The position numbers were made by a program, and so were the translations under genes. Positions 58,804-64,000 of a stretch of DNA of 64,000 nucleotides are shown here, one piece after another (positions within the stretch are counted from its first letter, which is position 1; each line of letters opens with the position of its first letter). The notes under the pieces were generated by a model, which did not search any database, had not been told where the DNA came from, and worked only from the letters and a program-made list of their open reading frames with translations. Origin of the DNA: Tubulanus polymorphus (Eukaryota; Nemertea; Palaeonemertea; Tubulaniformes; Tubulanidae). The stretch covers positions 2,990,001 through 3,054,000 of the forward strand of contig NC_134035.1 in the NCBI RefSeq assembly GCF_964204645.1. Reading direction: 5' to 3'.

Positions 58804-59189
58804 GTTCATGAATATATTCAAACAGTAAATAATGACTCGCAGATTATTACCAGTCTAAAGCCTATTAGTACACACGTTTCGGTTTGAATTACAACATGAA
58901 AACCAGTTCCATGATTCTGAGTCAGAATAAACGGATTAGAATTAATTTTTCTATTCATTCCATAAAAGTTGAAATTCTACCTCTAAAACAGTGACTCTTA
59001 TTAAAGATTCAAATACCTCTTCAGGTTATAGGTCGCGGCTACATTACTGGAATCCTAATCTATGGATCCCAGTTAAGATTATACTACTAAAGAAAAAATT
59101 TCAATTCTTTCTCAATTTCGAGTAAAATCACAAACTGCGTTTACCAAACCGAGCGTCGATATGGAAATACCACACTCCTAAACCACGCC

Positions 59190-59486
59190 ATAATGGCCAC
59201 TTTCCACCCATTCACAAATTCCCAGAATTTTGCCCTGATTTTTTCATGTGATTTTACAACATTCCCCGAGAGTGAATCAGAGAAATTTCTAGGTTTAAAA
59301 TGTTATGATTCATTCATTTTTCATTGAATCACGTATTGATAAAGAAACACATGGTCAATAGCATTATCCAAATTCCCAGAGTTTTCCAGATTTTTGGTAA
59401 AATCCGTCAAATTCCAGCAAGTTTTCCATGAATTTTTTCCTAGATTTTTATGATCCCACGCAAGTTTTCCAGGTCAGTGGCCACCG
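59190..59486. mobile_element. TA-flanked MITE family, copy 3
   Basis: Same family as 58271-58561, with degraded ends. Confidence 0.6.
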
Positions 59487-60611
59487 TATCCAAAATGAGT
59501 CAAATTTAAATTCTTTCTCAAGCGAAATCTAAAACCGCGCCTCGCTACCGAAACCCTATATTCCTCAACCACACGAATAAAATCGACGTAGTGCGAAAAC
59601 AAACCTTTTTTCAACTAGTATCCATGTCATAAATTCCATTCACGCACGATTTTCAAGACGATATCAAATCATCGCGTCTAAACGACGGAGGAGTAATATC
59701 GTCGAGGAATCTCTGTAAATCTTGTATAGTGGTTTACGTAATCAAACCCTACTACTGTCGTCGTCAGGACAGAACCGTACTGACTGTAAGCCTGCTCTAT
59801 TATAAAATGGTACACGCAATCGCTATACTATACTATACTAAACGTATATTTGCTGTATAACTGAATGTATTTAATTCACTGCGCAGCTGAACATATGTTT
59901 GATTTTTTTCCCTCCGATTCGATCAATGGCTTTCTTTCAAACCCGGAAGCCACAAAAGTCGCGCTCGCCGAGGAAAATTTATCGTTTTCGTCGATTTTAT
60001 TTACGTAAGGAATGCGGGCGCCATAAATTTCGAAATTCATCATTTTTCCTCAAACGCTATAGTCTCGAAAATACCGCGCGCGACGCGGTAGAAATAAGAT
60101 CGCGACGAAAATTACGAACTCGCGTAATTAACTTCCCGCTAACATTATAATCGATCGGATCGATATAGGCAGATGTCGCGCGCTGTAGTTAAATATATAT
60201 ACAAATCTGAAATATCGCCCCAGCCACCCCCCTCTCAAACACCCCATCCCCCACGAGTGTTTTAGCCCTGTAAATTAATCATTGTGTATCATTATAATTG
60301 ATGCTTTTAAACGGGAAGAGGTTCCGGTAATTAAATATTGAAAGTTACTCCATGTGTTTATACATATATACAAATACCACTTTGTAGACCATATATTATT
60401 ATCAGTATTCATGAACACAGTTATTGTGAGATAATGATTTATGGCAGAATGGCTTTGAATTATTGATACGCGTTTATCTATAACGAATATGCTGAAAACG
60501 AAATCTCGCAATCAAACGCTAAAATCTAAGAATTTGAAAAGTTTATTGAGATCGCAGCTGTTTTTTTTTTGAAAAGCAAGCCTGCAACCATCAGCTGAAA
60601 CACTGCTCTTA

Positions 60612-60883
60612 ACTCTGGACTAATACCCTGAAGTCCTAAAATGATTTGAAAAATTCCAACTCAGTGTGTTGCATAATGGCAATACTGCTAGTGCATCTAC
60701 ACTGTGGTGCGGTGTATTGTTTGTTACTGATATTTCACTATGTTTGACAAGTGCTGCCATCTTTCGATAGAGTTAAATTACACCAATTACCAATTACTAA
60801 TTACACCAATACACAAAGTGTTGTACAAGCAAAGTCCCTCGCAGATTTATACGCCGCACTGCGGTGTTTACGCACTGAAAGGG
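60612..60883. mobile_element. piggyBac-type MITE, copy 2
   Basis: Right end GCACTGAAAGGG followed by TTAA; interior matches 62119-62395 and 20916-21090. Left end degraded. Confidence 0.6.
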
Positions 60884-61264
60884 TTAAACTTTCATTTCTT
60901 CTAAAAGAAAATTGAAACCGCAGCCGAATAACAACAGAAAAAAACGAATCATAAATTGACGAAAGCTTCGACCGCGCGACGCCGCGTTTAAACAATCGCT
61001 ATGGAAACAAGCACTTCAACCGACGTCGGTGTATAGTAAATGAATTTCAAATACGCGTTAAAACATTTAACAGAGCTCACGAAATTACACGTATCGAATA
61101 CGCACGCAAAACGATTGTTTACGGTCTTTTTATATGTCGATGATTGTTTCTTATTCTGTGGTACGTATAGCTTTCATACCGAACACCGAACGAGATGACG
61201 ACCTGTTCGCAGGGTCAAAATCGGCCATTTCTTCTTATGTACCTAAAATTTGTATCATACCTAT

Positions 61265-61462
61265 CCAATTTGGCCCGTGTCTAAAAAGAGAGCGCGTTCA
61301 CGCGTAAACCACTTAACAAAGCGAAGTGAATCACTTACAAAACCAGTTACAATTCACATGCAAGAATTTGACCCGTGCTAAAATTTGGTTCGGATCTGGT
61401 CCAACATTTTGCGTCTGGCCTAATTAGGCACTAACCAAGAACGCTTGTGCGATTGCAGCTTA
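61265..61462. mobile_element. MITE with 'agccgcgatc' end, copy 3 (partial)
   Basis: Matches copies 1 and 2 up to GTGCGATTGCAGCTTA; the other end is missing or too diverged to place. Confidence 0.5.
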
Positions 61463-62118
61463 CGCGGATATTTCTCTCCGTCCAAAAAAGATCTAATACT
61501 TGATCATTACGCAGTACTTTTCGGGATCGGCCTTCGAATAGAAAAAAAAACTCATCTTCAAGAACCTATTTACTTACATGCGCTATACAATATGCGCCAT
61601 ACAAGTTTTGAATGATGATGAATTTTGAGCTTACATTGGTATCTTTGTAGAGGACCCTTGATTACCTGGTGTATAGAATTAGTAATACGAGACAGAAAGT
61701 ACGCGATAGGTTAACTCGTTTATTTGAAGTACGGGAGAGCTTTCTCTGTCGACGTATCTTACATAAACTAGTTAACCTATAAAGTATCAACCATCTTGTT
61801 TTACTAAGCTTTACAAATTGGGTACATGACATGGAAAAATGTGAATCAGGGTCATACCTCAGACTGTAGGAGCGCGTTGTTGAAATGTCTCGATAGCTAT
61901 CTGATTAGACACTAACAATTAAGTACACGTTCATGTCTTACATGTTGAGTGTTGCCCAAGCGAGAATAAATCATTATTATAATATGTAATCCTTAACAAT
62001 TTTGTTTACGCGAATTCATGCCAGAGGTTATATCATACATTATAGGTAGCATACCTGTGTGCGCACGTACGCTTCAACAAATATAAATATTTCAAATTCA
62101 AACAATAAAACAGCTCAA

Positions 62119-62395
62119 CCCTTTCAGTGCGGACTTATTGGAGATTATTTGAAAATTCATAAAATTCCATCCCAGTGTTGAATAACCAGCATACTGCTTT
62201 AGTGCATCTACACTGTGGTGCGGTGCATTGCTAGTTACTACTACTTCACTACTTCATGTTAGACGGGTGCTGCCATCTTTCAATTCAGATAAAAACTAAT
62301 GACTTATAACATCAATACACCACGATGCAGTGTACAAGCAAAGTCAAACTCTGATCTATACATCGCACCGAGGTGTAGACACACTGAAATGGTTA
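62119..62395. mobile_element. piggyBac-type MITE, copy 3
   Basis: Starts CCCTTTCAGTGCGGAC and ends GTGTAGACACACTGAAATGG as inverted repeats, with internal CACTGTGGTGCGGTG. Confidence 0.6.
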
Positions 62396-62942
62396 TTAAA
62401 TGATAAATCCATTGAATTCCTTCATTGATTTCAGTGTTGAATGTAATTTAGGAGTTAATTTAAAACCCTCAAACCCTTGGTACCACTCAGGCCATGTTTC
62501 AATAAGCAGATTCAACGTTTTCTTCGCCATATCATCTTTCAAGGAGTGGACCAACAGTTAACTGGGAAACGAAAAGTCTTGCTCAGGAAATGCCTACTTA
62601 AAGCACCCTCTATATTTAGAATTCTTAACCGATACTCTATCATTCGGTAAACTGCGCGGTTAAGTATTTAATTTCATCGTATTAATCATTAAATTAACGG
62701 CTGATATATTCGCCATATGGTTCTTATTACCACGCATAGGGACATTAATAACGTAGTGAGGCAATTAAGAAGTCTTTAATTATTACCGCCCTGCATAGCT
62801 ATGACCACAGGTGCCTATGAAATAACAATAGGTAGGAAAATATAGACTGATAGTAATCTGTGTATTGACCGTAAACAGTATTTACAGGGGTATTCACAAG
62901 TGTGCCATCTACCCCTGTCCCCATCGAGGCGTATGTACTTTA

Positions 62943-63295
62943 TAGCCGCATTCACACTACGTTATTCAGAACGGTCTAAATTTAGTCTGTGCCAATTTAG
63001 AACTGACAAAACCTTTCGCACAAGAAATCTCTTCTTAATTGGTTCATTCGATTTTCGAACGGACCAAAAGACTGATCCGGGTCGGTTCTATATTTTAGGA
63101 CAGACTACTTCCAGGAATATGAACTTTGCTATAATTGCCTATCAATCACGGTGTTGTGTCTAGCTGGACCAGTGATTATGGCTCATTTTACAGATGCGTC
63201 TGAACACAAAGCCTTAATTTAGTCCGGTCTAAATTGGTCAGTTCTAAGTACAACCCCTAATTTGAACGGACTAACCAGTGATAGCGCTTATGGAT
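62943..63295. mobile_element. MITE with 'ttcacacta' end, copy 3
   Basis: Starts AGCCGCATTCACACTACG; interior has AACGGACC and GTGTCTAGCTGGACC as in the copy at 35413-35680. Confidence 0.5.
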
Positions 63296-63670
63296 TAATC
63301 AGCTCTATTGCGACTAAGCAATTGAAACGTTAAATGATTTCCCCGCAGTGACAAGTGGCCGATGACCAAGAGTCACTCAACGAATACAAAACAACCCGTA
63401 ATTAGCCAATTACTCGATTCAACGCTTAAACTACCCGTCCATGCTGAGAGCAAAAACCAACGTGGCGCAGTCCCTAAACACTAGCTAGAGTTAACACTTT
63501 TAACTTCGCTACACGCGTATAGACGAATTCAGTCGTTGGGATCAGGCAAAAAATCATGCTCGTTCGTCCCTTTGCTTCACCGAGTAAGGAGTCTACTCTA
63601 CATGTGTATACAAGCAGTACATACATTTGACTCTGCTGCGTTAGTCTATTGGAACTGAGCTACAACCTGA

Positions 63671-63939
63671 CAGACTGGCCATTTACAAATCCAAAGTCTT
63701 CCCTAGTTTTTTTTCCACGTGTTTACCCAAAATTCCCCGAGTGAATCGGAGAAATTTCTAGGTATAAAATGTTATGATTCATTCATTTTTCATCGAATCA
63801 CGTATTGATCAAGAAACACGCGGCCAATATCCGGATTCCCCAGAGTTTTGTAGGTTTGGGGCCGAATTTGTCAAATTCCCAGAGTTTTCCCTGATTTTTC
63901 TGATTTTCTGAGTTTTCCAGGTCAGTAGTAGTCACCCTG
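63671..63939. mobile_element. TA-flanked MITE family, copy 4
   Basis: Same family as 58271-58561; degraded left end, right end GTCAGTAGTAGTCACCCTG. Confidence 0.55.
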
Positions 63940-63990
63940 CCCGAGCGGTACCCGAGTATCGAGATGCTAGAAATGATCGCAGAGACTCAC

Positions 63991-64000
63991 CGGCGCTACG
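63991..64000 (-). CDS. Possible exon end at the window edge (partial)
   Basis: The last ten bases, read on the minus strand, are CGTAGCGCCG followed by a perfect donor gtgagt. It could be the EPS8 exon before 56534 (reading V-A-P, or R-S-A with the alternative acceptor), implying a 7.4 kb intron, or belong to another gene. Confidence 0.3.

Larger units (their letters stand above)
56771..63990. other. Region 5' of the EPS8 exons found, or a long intron
   Basis: No PTB-coding exon was recognised here. A CpG-rich stretch at 59900-60180 (many CGCG steps) could be a promoter or old coding DNA. MITEs are listed separately. Confidence 0.4.

Noticed and set aside
59650-59705. Possible terminal exon on the minus strand ending RFLDDITPPSFRRDDLISS
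   Set aside because: Good acceptor and neat stop, but no upstream exon and no recognised family; it would also fall inside the presumed EPS8 first intron.

Overview
The window reads as nuclear DNA of a marine invertebrate animal, most likely a lophotrochozoan (nemertean, annelid, mollusc or similar). It is AT-rich, has GT-AG introns and long non-coding stretches, and is crowded with microsatellites, minisatellites and small transposon remnants. Nothing points to bacterial, plasmid or viral DNA. The lineage is an inference from the style of the G-protein-coupled receptors (GPCRs) and the Penelope-like element signatures; I cannot name a species.

Layout. 1-1450: a decayed Penelope-like retroelement 3' end, partly duplicated in tandem (period 546 bp), then a (TCTA/TCTG)n array. 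1763-2698 (+): a complete intronless rhodopsin-class GPCR, with a remnant of a paralogue just upstream. 2.8-7.5 kb: non-coding, with a tRNA-derived SINE head, CTG runs, a 44-bp minisatellite and a purine-rich minisatellite. 7.57-17.0 kb: three head-to-tail copies of a roughly 3 kb non-coding unit that carries its own minisatellite. 17-25 kb: repeats, two hammerhead-ribozyme-like motifs, and isolated exon-like segments of unknown genes. 25.4-28.2 kb (-): two tandem paralogous GPCRs, one truncated and one complete. 29-34 kb: non-coding repeats.

34.2-56.5 kb (-), perhaps continuing past the right edge: a homologue of EPS8, the actin-capping and signalling adaptor. Fifteen exons were rebuilt by hand. 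All splice phases agree and the joined exons give 2187 bp (729 codons including stop). They cover the end of the PTB domain, a proline-rich linker, the conserved middle region, a Q/P-rich linker, a divergent SH3 domain, a proline run, a coiled coil and the C-terminal actin-binding effector domain. Most of the PTB domain was not found.

The EPS8 introns and the right flank hold several recognisable families of short inverted-repeat elements (MITEs), a minisatellite that seems to have grown from a hammerhead core, and two related 22-bp minisatellites with a shared flank. The genes are not functionally linked to one another. The most unusual content is the set of minimal hammerhead motifs with palindromic helix III, typical of Penelope-like elements, and the array derived from one of them.
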